A stretch of DNA of 32,136 nt from Zygnema circumcarinatum. Its lineage: Eukaryota > Streptophyta > Zygnematophyceae > Zygnematales > Zygnemataceae. The position numbers and the translations under genes were made by a program. The notes beneath the pieces were generated by a model. The model searched no databases. It saw only the letters and a program-made list of their open reading frames with translations, and was not told the DNA's origin. This document shows, one piece after another, positions 1 through 16,354 of the stretch; the first letter of the stretch is position 1, and each line of letters opens with the position of its first letter. The stretch lies in NCBI GenBank assembly GCA_037447605.1, contig CM074815.1:918351-950486 (forward strand). The letters are read 5' to 3'.

Positions 1-441
1 CCCTTTGTTGTCACTATGCCAAGCTACCATCTTGTGAAATCCTGCCTTATGCTCCGCCCAATGACCAATGATAACTAGAAGCCTAGCTAAGAGAATAGCC
101 AAGGAGAGGACAGGGGAGGAGAGCCCCCAAGGAAGGGCTCTTTGCGCATCGGGTCCAGCCGCCGGAGGGAACATCTTCAGGATCCCTACGTCTTCTGCTG
201 CGCGTACCTCTGAATCCCCCGGATCCTGGCTCTATGCTGCAGGCAGACCCACAGAACCAACCCAACCCCTCATTAGTTTCAGCACGGACGCGCGAGTGGC
301 CGTACAGCACCTGCAAATAGCTCAGCAGTCTCCTCTTAACCCCACTTATCTTGTGCTACAGCCCTCAGCGGTGGGCGTGGCTCCGTCCGTACGAACATAG
401 GGACGTACGGCGGAAAGCGCCGCTGGGGAAATAAAAAGACA

Positions 442-458
442 TTTAGGGTTTAGGGTTT
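442..458 (+). promoter_or_regulatory. Telo-box pair (TTTAGGG repeats)
   Basis: Two and a half copies of TTTAGGG lie about 0.8 kb upstream of the SF3B1 start. Telo-boxes are known in plant promoters of translation, ribosome and cell-cycle genes and recruit TRB-type proteins. A regulatory role here is inferred from motif and position. Confidence 0.45.
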
Positions 459-611
459 GGAATTTGTAATTTACACAGCTTTTTGGGCTAGATACACACC
501 CTAAAAAACCTTAAAAGCCCCACGATAAAATCTGACAGGCAAAAAATTGTGTACAGTAGTTATCAAAAAAAAATATAAGGTGTGTAACTAGACCCTAAGT
601 AGGGTTTACCG

Positions 612-617
612 CACGTG
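612..617. promoter_or_regulatory. G-box CACGTG
   Basis: A perfect palindromic CACGTG lies about 0.65 kb upstream of SF3B1. It is the core site for plant bHLH (PIF-type) and bZIP (HY5/GBF-type) factors. Use in vivo is not shown by the sequence. Confidence 0.35.
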
Positions 618-695
618 TTTATGGGTGGAGAACGGTGACACGACGTTACGATTCTTGGGAAGATCTCGGCGGCAGGAATTTTTCCTTTTCGGGCA

Positions 696-703
696 TGACG
701 TCA
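696..703. promoter_or_regulatory. Palindromic bZIP site TGACGTCA
   Basis: The perfect 8-bp palindrome TGACGTCA (C-box/CRE type) lies about 570 bp upstream of the SF3B1 ATG, close to the G-box. It is a candidate bZIP binding site by motif only. Confidence 0.35.
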
Positions 704-1026
704 CTGCACTTTTAAGAAACCGAGTTTTTTTAATTTTCGTACTTTTCGGTAATGGTTTTTTTTCTTTTTTGTTTGGCTGAAACTGGCCAATGGCCAGTGG
801 ACAATGGGGAGAAAATTTCCGATTTTAAATTTCCGAGTTCCTACCTTGGGGCTTGGCGAGATGAAAATTGAAAAATTGGAAGTTGGAAGTTTTGTGCTAT
901 AGCTATTGACGGAGCCAGTTTCAGCCGCCGTTAAATTGTGAACACATGTGACATGTGACCTGACCGTCATTTGTGACGCTGTTTTTGTATGTGACCGCAG
1001 TCGGCAGTTCAGTAACATGGAACGGG

Positions 1027-1035
1027 TTAGGGTTT
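1027..1035 (+). promoter_or_regulatory. Telo-box TTAGGGTTT near the SF3B1 start
   Basis: A canonical plant telo-box lies about 240 bp upstream of the ATG, in the position usual for these elements near the transcription start of housekeeping genes. It supports this stretch being the proximal SF3B1 promoter or 5' UTR. Confidence 0.45.
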
Positions 1036-1272
1036 CCTTTGCGCGCTCTGCCGTACCCTAAAGGCGAAGCCTTGAGAGTCGCTGATTGTGCAAGCTGGCA
1101 GGGCGGAGAGGGAGGCTCGTCTGGCAGGCTGCTTAACTCTCAGAGAAGCATTTCAGGCATCAGAAAGAGGCTTATTATTCCTTGAGCAGAAGGAAATTTC
1201 TTCTCTTTTTCTGATTTTGGTGCTTTTTTTGGACTAAAATACTCTTATTTGAAGGGCCGGTTTGTTTGAGCG

Positions 1273-4200
1273 ATGGATATCGACTCCGACATCGCCCGTG
1301 TGCAGGAGGAGCGGCGGAAGAAGGAGGCGGAGCTTGCCGCCTTGTCTGCTGTTAGCTTTGACAAGGAGCTCTACGGTGAATCTAATCGTTTCGAGGGTTA
1401 CGAATCTTCAATTCCAGTGACTGAAGATCAGGAAGAGCAGGATGCCACAGAGCGTGATGTTGCCAGGTCAGTGAATGGCTGCCTTTATCCGAGGGCCTTT
1501 TGGGATGTTTCTATGCTTGAACGAAGGATTTAGGGGAAATTGAGCAAGAGATAGTGAAGCTGCTTCAATAATAGGGTTGAGGTATCAGATTTTTTTTCTG
1601 GCTATGTTGTCATAGCGTTGTAACTAGGAAAGTTTTCCTAATGTTCAGTTGTGCATCAGCCTCACGAGAAGGGCTTTTTGTTGGAGCTTGCAGGAAACTG
1701 GCGTCCTATACAGCTCCGAAGTCTGTTCTGGCGGATTTGCCGAGAGGGGAAATTACTGACGAGGAGGTATGCTTTCCAAACCTTTCTTTATTACCGCTTT
1801 TGCTGCGCGTAGATTTCGACTTCATATTCTTCTTGTTTCAGCTTCCGCAAGTGCTTTTTCTTGTTGTATGGAAGTGTTGGTCCTATTACAAGTCTTTGTT
1901 TCGATTTTGTATCTGCGATAGTACACACTTGCATCAGTATGTGACATAGAGAATATGCAGTTGTCGCGCGTTGCTGTTTATAGGCAGAATTTCTAAATAT
2001 GATGGTTTCCCCTCGTGGTTGGGGCTGGGTTGTCCAGCTTGGTTTCAAGAAGCCTGGAAAGATTATTGACAGGGAGGATGATTACCGGAAGAGGTGGCGC
2101 AATCGGATTATTTCCCCTGAAAGAAACGACGCCTTTGCTATGGTGCGTGTGGCGTCTCTTCTCGCAGACATACGTGAACCAGGAATGCCATGCCTTTGTT
2201 TTTTTGGGTATTTCTGTCTCGCTTCACAACCAGTTATCCGGTTTTTTGGAGTTCCTGTGGCTTCTGGGAAATGTCTTGTTTATGCAGTGGGGAAGGATAT
2301 GCGGAATAGTTGGGATTGGGCTTGTTAACTTTTTCCCAGCGTGATCAATTACCCATGCAGATTTTGCAAAGAGAGTCTCAATTCGATTGTAATTAGCAGG
2401 TGAGCATGGTTGTGCGTTTGCCACACAGCAGCAAATGCTGCTGTTATTCCTAGTCGTCAGCTTCCAGGATGATGTGAATCCTGTTTATGGTTGTGGTCTG
2501 AGTGTTGATATGAAAATTTTAATAGTTTGAAAAGGCATGGCTTGCAGGGTGATAAAACACCTGATGCATCCGTAATGACGTACGCTGATGTCATGCGGCA
2601 ACAAACCCTAGAGCGGGAGAAAGAAGAAACATTGCGCTTGATTGCAAAAAAGAAGCAGGAGGAAGCAGAGCGTAAGGCTGCAGAGGAGTCAACTGCTCCA
2701 ACAAAGGCACAAGTAGGGGCTACTGCAGCCCAAGAAGATGCAATGCCAACTGCTGGCATGAAGAGGAGGAACAGATGGGACCAATCCCTTGACGACCCAA
2801 AGTAAGTTGTTACCTTCAAGCATGTACAATGAAAACCCGAGTTACTGCACTGCCACCTGCTTCAGCCAACACTCTTAACAATTTGCAGCAACTAGATACT
2901 GAGAACTGAAGTGAAGAGAGCGATTTCGGGTCTTGTATTTCATTGTTGACAGCGCATTCGCTGGTTGTGCGGTGTTGTTGTGCTTTCAGGAAAGCAAAAA
3001 CATCAGATTGGGATGCTCCCGATTCAACTCCTGCTGCAAGTCGGTGGGATGCTCCAACTCCTGGACGACCGGGAGTGGATGCTACTCCCACACCAGGACC
3101 TCGGCGTAATCGTTGGGATGAAACACCCACTCCTGGACGAGTGAGTGTTTATACATCCCTCTGTTCGTTTTGCATCCGTCATAGAAATACCTTCACCTGT
3201 CAAGCTGATGCATGGCAGTTCCTTTGCTTATTCTTATGATTGCCTCCACGTGTTCCTGACATATTGCCCTTTTTTTTTTGAAGCATTGCAGTTGGCAGAT
3301 GCGGATGCAACTCCTGCCGGGGGAATGACCCCGGGAGCGACACCTGCAGGCATGACTTGGGATGCTACACCAAAGGCTATTGGGGCTACTCCAACTCCAA
3401 AGAAAACTCGTTCCCGTTGGGATGAAACTCCCGCTACAATAGGCAGCGCAACCCCTATGCTTGGTGCAGTGACTCCTTCTGTGTTTACTCCAGGAATCAC
3501 TCCATTGGGGGGATTGGATATGGCCACCCCAACACCGGGACAGATCGCTCTTCGTGCTCCTTTAACACCTGAGCAGTACAATATGATGCGGTGGGAGAAG
3601 GATATTGAAGAGAGGAATAGGCCATTGTCTGATGAGGAGTTAGATGCCATGTTTCCTCAGGAAGGTTATAAGGTTCTTGAACCTCCTCCCACCTATGTTC
3701 CCATTAGGACTCCTGCTAGGAAGCTATTGGCCACTCCTACTCCTCTTGGAGGGGCTACTCCTCTGTACCACATTCCAGAAGAAGATCGTTCCCAGAAATT
3801 TGATGTTCCTGGAGAGAGTGCGTCAGGTTTACCATTCATGAAGCCGGAGGATTATCAGTATTTTGGCGCATTGCTTCAGGAGAAGGATGAGGAATCTTTA
3901 AAACCAGAAGAGAGCAAGGAGCGGAAGATTATGAAGCTTTTGCTGAAGGTTTGTCTTGTCTTCCAACTCACACAAACATCTTCATTCTCATTGCTTCACC
4001 CGTTGTCCCTTTTCAAGTCTGGATAGGGCTTGGATAGGAACCTTGCATCGTCTTCTCGTGCTTGAATGGTATTTCTAGTTGGCTCATGGAATTGATTTTT
4101 TGTTTGGCTGTTATCCAGGTTAAGAATGGCACACCCCCACAGCGAAAAACAGCTTTGAGGCAGCTAACGGATAAGGCAAGAGAGTTCGGGGCCGGTCCTT

Positions 4201-7200
4201 TGTTCAACCAAATCTTGCCTCTGCTTATGTCTCCAACACTTGAAGATCAGGAACGGCACTTGTTGGTGAAAGTTATCGATAGGATTCTATACAAACTCGA
4301 TGAGCTTGTGCGTCCGTTTGTTCACAAAATTCTCGTTGTCATAGAACCTCTTTTGATTGACGAAGATTATTATGCTCGTGTTGAGGGCCGAGAGATCATT
4401 TCCAACCTTAGTAAAGCAGCAGGTTTGGCAACGATGATTGCTGCCATGCGTCCGGATATCGACAACATTGATGAATATGTGCGAAATACTACGGCTCGTG
4501 CGTTTTCAGTTGTAGCTTCCGCTTTGGGCATCCCTGCTTTGCTTCCCTTTTTGAAGGCTGTTTGTCAGAGCAAAAAATCATGGCAGGCAAGACACACGGG
4601 TATCAAGATTGTTCAGCAAATAGCCATACTCATGGGCTGTGCAGTGCTGCCCCACTTAAAGTCGTTGGTCGAAATTATTGAGCACGGATTGGACGATGAG
4701 AATCAGAAGGTAAGTTTCAAAGAACTGCAAGCTCTAATGCCGCGATGATGCAAAAGGACTTTCTTGACAATCAAATCATGTATTGTCTAACCTTTTTACC
4801 AGCTGTGGTTCAAACTTTATGATTCACATAAATACTATTGGTAGACATGTTTGGCAGGTGTTTCGGAGTGGTGTAGCACTCAATAGACAAAGCGAAGCTG
4901 TAGATTCTGCTATAAATGCTGGGTATTCCTTTCGTCTCTTTCTGTACACAATCCCGTGCAGTATACTTGCCTTGGGAATGTTATTGTTTTTGCTTGTCAG
5001 GGTGGTTGCTCTGTTCTCCTTAATGTTAACGAATATCCTCTTCTGTTTGGACCCTGCTTGCAGGTGCGGACAATCACTGCCTTGTCATTGGCTGCTCTTG
5101 CAGAAGCATCAGCACCTTATGGAATTGAGTCATTTGATTCAGTCCTGAAACCACTCTGGAAGGGTATTAGGCAGCACAGGGGCAAAGTTTTGGCAGCCTT
5201 TTTGAAGTCCATTGGCTTCATCATTCCTCTCATGGATGCCATGTATGCCAGTTACTACACAAGAGAAGTCATGGTGATTCTTATTCGCGAATTTCAGTCC
5301 CCTGATGAGGAAATGAAGAAGATTGTGCTGAAAGTCGTAAAGCAGTGTGTTGCCACTGACGGAGTAGAGCCTGACTATATCAGGGCAGAGATTTTGCCCG
5401 AATTCTTCCGCAATTTTTGGGTGAGAAGGATGGCTTTGGATCGTCGAAACTATCGGCAATTGGTGGAAACGACTGTTGAAGTTGCGAACAAGGTGGGAGT
5501 TGCGGATATTGTGGAGCGAGTAGTGGAAGATTTGAAGGATGAGAGCGAGCCTTATCGGCGAATGGTAATGGAAACAATTGAGAAGGTTGTAACAAATTTG
5601 GGGGCCTCAGATATCGATGCGAGGCTTGAGGAGTTGCTCATTGATGGCATCCTTTACGCTTTCCAAGAGCAGGTAGTTACTCGCCTTTTTATTTTGTGTG
5701 CAAAAAAATCTACTCTTAATCGACAGCGGTGTTCTTTAGGTGATGTATTTTTGTTGTTCAACCTCTCGTTTGGGTTTGTTTTTTGTTTGATATCTCTCAA
5801 GTTCTGTCTAGAATGTTTGTGCTACGCAGTTTGAATGTCACATTGGGTCGATTTGTTTGTCGATCATAATGCACTTTTGCAGAGGCAAGTTCGTTGTTTA
5901 AGTTGGCGTGAATCCTAACAGTCTTTTCTTTTTTTCTTTTTGTGTCACTCAGACAAGTGACGATGCCAATGTTATGTTGAACGGATTCGGAACGGTAGTG
6001 AATGCTCTTGGGCAGCGAGTGAAGCCCTATCTGCCTCAGATTTGCGGTACAATCAAATGGCGGTTGAACAACAAAAGTGCCAAAGTCCGACAGCAGGCGG
6101 CGGATCTTATCAGCCGTATTGCAGTGGTGATGAAGCAATGCCATGAAGAGCAGCTTATGGGACATTTGGGAGTGGTTCTCTACGAGTATCTCGGAGAAGG
6201 TATGTGCGGATGCTCTTCTATCCTCTGACCTCGAGCAAATGGAGAGAGTTTGTTTGGTAGAGCTGATGTACTGTGGAGTACAGGTTCTATGTTCCCTTTG
6301 TGTTCTATGTCTGTGTTTGAGGAAGTTGATTGGGGGTGTCAGACAAGCATAGCTTCTCCCTTGTCAGCAGGTAATGTGTGTTGCAGTCTATTGTTTGAAG
6401 GGAATTGGTAAAGCAAAGCCATTTTCATTTTCATTTTCAGTTTTCCTGGCTCAAAATCCGTAGTGTTCCTTCTACGCTTAGATGCGAAGAGTGTCGTTAT
6501 TTTTAATAATATTCTCACAATCACATAGAAACATGGAACAATTGGAAAGTATTTTCTGGCGAAATAGCCACATTATTACACCCAGTTTTGAAGCTTGCCT
6601 TGCAGCTTCTATTTGTCATTCTGTCATCGTCCCACAGGCCCCACCAGTTGTCATTTGCAACTATTAACCTATTGCCGCTTTCATGTGTTTGTGAATGACA
6701 TGTGCAGAATATCCGGAGGTTTTGGGTTCTATTCTGGGTGCACTTAAGGCCATCGTCAATGTCATTGGTATGACCAAAATGACACCCCCCATAAAAGACC
6801 TCCTCCCACGGCTCACTCCAATCCTTAAGAACAGGCATGAGAAGGTGCAGGAGAACTGCATTGACCTCGTCGGACGCATTGCGGATCGAGGAGCGGAATT
6901 TGTGCCAGCTCGAGAATGGATGCGAATTTGCTTTGAGCTTTTAGAGATGCTGAAAGCGCACAAAAAGGGTATCCGGCGTGCAACTGTGAACACTTTTGGG
7001 TACATCGCGAAGGCCATCGGACCACAGGATGTGTTGGCAACTCTTCTGAACAACTTGAAGGTTCAGGAAAGGCAGAATCGTGTATGCACAACTGTGGCGA
7101 TTGCCATTGTGGCGGAGACTTGCTCGCCCTTCACCGTCCTTCCGGCTCTGATGAACGAGTGAGCACCTTTCTTTTTCACCCGCTCTCTGAACCCCATTGT

Positions 7201-7982
7201 CGGGTTTAAGTTTGGAGGTTTGTACAATTGCATGGTCGACAGGCTCTCAGGCTCTTAGCAGGTTTCTTAGTTGTTGCATGGTCTAGATATGCAAGCAGTC
7301 ATCGTATTGGAAAGGTTGATGTTCTTGTTGTTACCTTTTCTGCTCAGTCATTAGTCAACTACTAGGCAGAGTATGCCTTTCAAATCAATAGCCATCACCT
7401 TGAACGTAGACCTTTCTCGCTCTGTGAGCTTATCCCTCTGTAACCTACTGTTGATCTGCTTTCATTTGCAGATATCGCGTTCCTGAGCTGAATGTCCAAA
7501 ACGGAGTCCTGAAGTCCCTCTCCTTCCTTTTCGAGTACATTGGAGAAATGGGTAAAGACTACATCTACGCTGTCACTCCTCTCTTAGAAGACGCCCTTAT
7601 GGACAGAGACCTGGTTCATCGCCAAACCGCCGCTTCAGCAGTGAAGCATATGGCATTGGGAGTTGCAGGGTTGGGCTGTGAAGACGCTCTCGTGCATCTC
7701 ATGAACTATGTATGGCCCAACATATTTGAGACCTCTCCCCATGTGATCAATGCTGTCACGGAGGCTATTGAAGGTATGCGTGTCGCTTTGGGCCCCGCAG
7801 CAGTGCTCAGCTATTGCCTGCAGGGGCTTTTTCACCCGGCGAGGAAAGTTCGAGAGGTGTATTGGAAGATCTACAATTCGCTGTACATAGGTGCCCAGGA
7901 CGGGCTGATTGCCTCGTATCCTAACTTGGAAGATGAGGCCAGCAACACGTACAGCCGGCCTGAGCTCTCTATGTTTGTCTGA
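1273..7982 (+). CDS. SF3B1: Splicing factor 3B subunit 1 (SF3B1/SF3b155), complete, 11 exons, 1280 aa
   Basis: This is the HEAT-repeat scaffold of SF3b in the nuclear U2 snRNP. It clamps the branch-site helix during spliceosome assembly. Exons are 1273-1466, 1694-1766, 2038-2142, 2548-2801, 2990-3140, 3292-3948, 4119-4709, 5064-5672, 5953-6199, 6708-7158 and 7472-7982. All introns are GT-AG, and the coding total of 3843 nt gives 1280 aa, close to the usual plant length. The N-terminus (about residues 1-470) has the plant-type [14 protein letters not shown] start, many TP dipeptides (known CDK-type phosphorylation targets) and RW motifs ([29 protein letters not shown]) of the ULM type that bind UHM domains. 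The HEAT superhelix begins near [19 protein letters not shown] and runs to the C-terminus, where it is almost identical to known plant SF3B1. K675, equivalent to the human hotspot K700, is the last residue of exon 7. The ATG is the first in frame and gives the family N-terminus. Paralogues elsewhere cannot be excluded. Confidence 0.97.
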
Positions 7983-8510
7983 CCTGGATAAGGTGCGAGA
8001 GAGAGGGGGGGGAAAGTGAGGGGGAGCGAAGGGAGAGCTTTTAGTTGAATATGACTTGCTCCAGTTGGAGCTTAGTGTGTGTGGGTGGGCTGAGGAAGGG
8101 GAGCTTCTAATGCACTCGAACAAGGTTGTGGCTCTCTATTTGCTTGTAGACTGCAGAGATGGGCAATGAAAGAATGGTGCTTGTGGAGGCTTTCTGTTGA
8201 CTGTGATGTGAGTGATTCCCTATGTGTGGGAAACTGCGGGGTAGAAAAGGAGTTTTCTCATGAGTATGCAATGTCCAAGGAGTGAATGCTGCTTAGTTGA
8301 ACTAATCGTAACCGTTTAAAAAAGCACAATTTTAATCGGTTAATAATTGTGTTTGTCAACTTCCTCATGTTCGGTTGTGACCACTTCTGATTGGCAGTCT
8401 CTCACTCTTTCGCTCTCTGTGTGTCTGTCCCCTCCCTCTCTCGGCGTATAGAGCTACTCCCATAAACTGTACGCGCAAAGGGGCTTCTGACTTCTGACAT
8501 AAAAAAAAAA
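7983..8510 (+). other. SF3B1 3' flank/3' UTR
   Basis: This non-coding stretch follows the SF3B1 TGA. It starts with a purine-rich run near 7996-8035 and becomes T- and A-rich after about 8300, which fits a 3' UTR. No canonical AATAAA was found, so the polyadenylation site is not placed. No other gene is visible. Confidence 0.5.
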
Positions 8511-8694
8511 TCTAAACCTAAACCTAAACCTAAACATACCTAAAAACCCTAAAAACCCTAAAAACCCTAAAAACCCTAAAAACCCTAAAAACCCTAAAAA
8601 ACCCTAAAAACCCTAAAAACCCTAAAAACCCTAAAAAACCCTAAAAACCCTAAAAACCCTAAAAACCCTCTGACTTCTGACATAAAAAAAAATC
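8486..8694. repeat. Telomere-like tract (CCCTAAAAA)n bounded by a 26-bp direct repeat
   Basis: Four CCTAAA 6-mers are followed by about 14 CCCT units spaced mostly 9 bp apart (CCCTAAAAA, a few 10-mers) up to 8669. The spacing differs from the canonical 7-bp plant telomere repeat. On both sides sits the same sequence, TCTGACTTCTGACAT plus an A-run and TC: the left copy is 8486-8512 (10 A) and the right copy is 8669-8694 (9 A). The tract is therefore an insertion between duplicated flanks or the product of a local duplication. Several thousand bases of gene sequence on each side show that it is interstitial. Confidence 0.85.
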
Positions 8695-8925
8695 GATCAG
8701 GAATCGTTTTACATCGTCATAGCAGCTGAAAGTCACGTCTCTCCCTTCCCCTCCCCCCTCCTCTATCTCCTTCTTCCACCCACTCCGACCCCTTTTTATT
8801 CTTCTTACTTCTCGTTCCACTCTCGCTCTCTCTCACTCTCGTTTTCTTTTTGTCTCTCTATTTCTCACTCACTTCTTTCAACTTTTTTCTTGGGAAAAGG
8901 GATAGAAGATGAAACGTTTCTTAGA
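8695..8925. other. Pyrimidine-rich spacer
   Basis: This is a C/T-rich stretch with short CTCTCT and TTCTTC runs between the telomere-like tract and the Copia relic. No coding or structural feature was recognised. Confidence 0.5.
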
Positions 8926-9253
8926 CCATGGGTATTTGACTCACTTGCAAAATTTCACATGTGTGCTGACCTATGTATACTCCATAAATTCAATTCAGTT
9001 GAAGAATAGAATTCGATGAAGTGCTCCATCTTCCAAAAACATGTGTACAGATGTGTATTGGAGTAATGAATGGCACCTTTCCTAGCGGCTTAGGTGAAGC
9101 ATATTACATCCTTGGACTCAGACACAACATCGTGTCTATAAAACAATCATCCAAGCGAGGTTTTGAAATTACCTTCTACGAAAAATGGGCAATGCAAAGT
9201 TACGAACCCTAAGGACGGTGATATCATACTCCAAAGCAAATATGAAAAATAAA
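8926..9253 (+). pseudogene. Degraded Ty1/Copia retrotransposon pol fragment (protease to integrase N-terminus)
   Basis: Reading 8926 onward gives PWVFDSLAKFHMC, which resembles the Copia aspartic protease active-site region. The catalytic DSG motif reads DSL here (Asp codon 8938-8940), and the frame is closed by a stop within about 30 codons. In another frame, from about 9020 to 9212, the peptide includes ILGLRHNIVSIKQSSKRGFE, which matches the gag-pre-integrase segment preceding Copia integrase. A further frame change follows near 9212. No LTRs, reverse transcriptase or RNase H are seen nearby. It is a non-functional relic, broken by stops, frameshifts and loss of a catalytic residue. The family assignment is from motif recognition only. 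Confidence 0.7.
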
Positions 9254-9306
9254 CTTTACTTTCACTTTTAATTCCATTTGTCACCAAGGCTCGACCCAGG
9301 AGAAGG

Positions 9307-9383
9307 TAGGGAGGGGGTGGGGGGGGGGAGGGGGGAAGAAGACGAAAGGATGGAGGGAGGGGCAGGGGAGGGGGTGGGGAGGC
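9307..9383 (+). repeat. G-rich tract with quadruplex potential
   Basis: At least six runs of three or more G (GGGGG, a run of about ten G, GGGGGG and others) occur within 77 bp with short A/T/C loops. This satisfies the simple G-quadruplex pattern on the + strand. No gene is associated with it. Confidence 0.6.
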
Positions 9384-9596
9384 GGTCACTTCACCTCTAT
9401 CGACTGCTCCACAGGCTTCTCCGGAACTTGAAGAAGTTGCTACTGACCACGGGGCTTGCCCATCGCCACGTGGGCGGCTGTGAGGAGGAGTACCGTCCCA
9501 AAATGGAGGAAGGATAGGAGTTCTCGGAGCTACACTTGCGGCCTATCTGCACTGCGGGTCACGGCTTGCAGCCTCTCTCTCTTCCTCCTCTCCACC

Positions 9597-9622
9597 TCCC
9601 TCTCTCTCTCTCTCTCTCTCTC
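9597..9622 (+). repeat. (CT)n microsatellite
   Basis: A short run of about 13 CT units lies in a longer pyrimidine-rich stretch (9570-9650). It is one of several GA/CT simple repeats in the window. Confidence 0.8.
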
Positions 9623-10496
9623 TTCTGGCGCTCTCTCTCCCTCCCTCTCCCTCTTCGCTGTGCTGCTTTCGTGGCGCCGTCGGCACTTTTTGCTCCTTTT
9701 TTCCACGTCAACTGATTCGCGGCTGCTTTCAGAGTCACATCGCTCAGGCAAGAAGCAGCGTTCAGGTGACAGCTTTTGCTCCAATTTTGGGTTAAGTTTG
9801 GGTTAATTTTGTTACCTTTCATGTCGGTTCTTTATAGTCGTTTTTCTGCTTATGTACCTGTTTTGGATCTCTCCGTCGTCGTGATGTCAACAATATCTAT
9901 TATTCTACGTTAGGGAGGCTACTTTGGAATGTGACATGCGAGACCTGAAAACTCCATATGTCGATGCGTGTATGGTTTCAAGACATGACGTGGTCCATAT
10001 GGAAGGTTGAATCTGTCAATTCAGGCCATGTTCCGATCACATAATCAATTTGTTCCACAAATTTGGTTTGACAAAAAGGCAAAATCAATCTCGAATCTCC
10101 GTCTGCTACATTTCGTAAACGCTCGTTTTAATGGAATTTGCTTGTTGAACCCATTTCACTTCCCAGGGCCTCATTAGGGACTCTCCGCGCTTTCCTAACC
10201 ACCTGCTTACCTAAAAGTTGCTGTGCAGCAGCACCTTCATGGGGCACCATGATAATGGTCCACCTTGGCCTCTCCATGGGAGACATAGATGTCTGGCCTT
10301 CAGATATGAAGCACGAACTAAGGAGGAGGTTACACCTACGTGGACATGCTTTTGCTGAGGAATTTTCGAAGTATTGGTTCCGAACAGAGCATGCCTGTGC
10401 CTGGGAATGAATAGCCAATTGCTTTTGCAGAAATGCAGGGAGGGAGAGTCAGTTTGTTTTTTCAACTGAGGAAGAGGGTTGGCAGAGTGCCCTGAC

Positions 10497-15937
<5,441 letters not shown>

Positions 15938-16092
15938 ATATTCCAATTCAGCGTTCCTTCCTTCCGATACCTCTCCTTCTTGCTCAGCCGTCCATGGCTG
16001 CCCCCCCTCAGGCCTCCCCACCTTGCCTCCCTCCGCCGTCTACTTGCCTTCGTCCGCTTCTCTTTTAGTCAAGCAGACCAATCGACGTGAGC

Positions 16093-16149
16093 CACGTGTA
16101 CCATATTGCAAAATATGGCTAACATCCACTAATGGGAATGTGCCACGTG
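16093..16149. promoter_or_regulatory. Twin G-boxes in the FLN1 promoter
   Basis: The 10-mer GCCACGTGTA occurs at 16091-16100, and GCCACGTGTA again at 16142-16151. Each contains the palindrome CACGTG (16093-16098 and 16144-16149), with starts 51 bp apart. They lie 156-213 bp upstream of the FLN1 ATG. Between them is the inverted repeat CCATATT-GCAA-AATATGG (16101-16118). G-boxes bind HY5/GBF and PIF-type factors in promoters of light-regulated plastid genes, so light control of FLN1 is a reasonable inference. Confidence 0.55.
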
Positions 16150-16345
16150 TAAAAATGTACTCGTGGCATACCCTTATTGGACGATGTCGGGCTATTGCAG
16201 CCCGCAAATTGGAGAGGGCGCGCCACTTTGGCGGCTTCCCGGACCCCGCCGCTCTTTCGTGGTTCTGGCCGTACGGAATTTTGAGAGGCCGTACACATAC
16301 GGTCTGGGTTTGCCGTACTGTACTGTACCAGTGCTTGTCTCAGGA

Positions 16346-16354
16346 GAACAGAAT
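16346..16354 (+). repeat. Target-site duplication, left copy
   Basis: GAACAGAAT immediately precedes the left TIR and is identical to the sequence following the right TIR. Confidence 0.92.

Larger units (their letters stand above)
1..1272. other. SF3B1 upstream region, no gene recognised
   Basis: No recognisable coding region lies upstream of the SF3B1 start codon. An open frame at 68-400 has low-complexity, non-family sequence and no supporting features. The region contains telo-boxes, a G-box and a palindromic bZIP-type site, listed separately, and ends in a T-rich stretch that is probably the 5' UTR of SF3B1. No clear TATA box was found. Confidence 0.6.
9254..10496. other. Intergenic region between SF3B1 and FLN1, no gene recognised
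   Basis: The stretch holds a G-rich tract (9307-9383), a CT microsatellite (about 9597-9622) and otherwise unassigned sequence. Open frames at 10128-10418 on both strands show no family motif. The part next to 10496 is probably the 3' UTR of the minus-strand FLN1 gene. No clear polyadenylation signal was found on that strand. Confidence 0.5.

Noticed and set aside
8511-8669. A true chromosome end
   Set aside because: Gene sequence continues for kilobases on both sides and the units are not the canonical 7-bp repeat.
8486-8694. A CRISPR-like array
   Set aside because: The repeats are directly adjacent simple units without unique spacers, in a eukaryotic nuclear context.
10128-10465. Open frames on both strands next to the FLN1 3' end
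   Set aside because: No family motif and no splice or codon pattern supporting them; more likely FLN1 3' UTR and intergenic DNA.
15938-16021. An extension of the FLN1 frame upstream to 16021
   Set aside because: The frame is open, but it begins with GTG and contains no ATG before 15937. The ATG at 15937 gives a length (468 aa) in line with FLN1.
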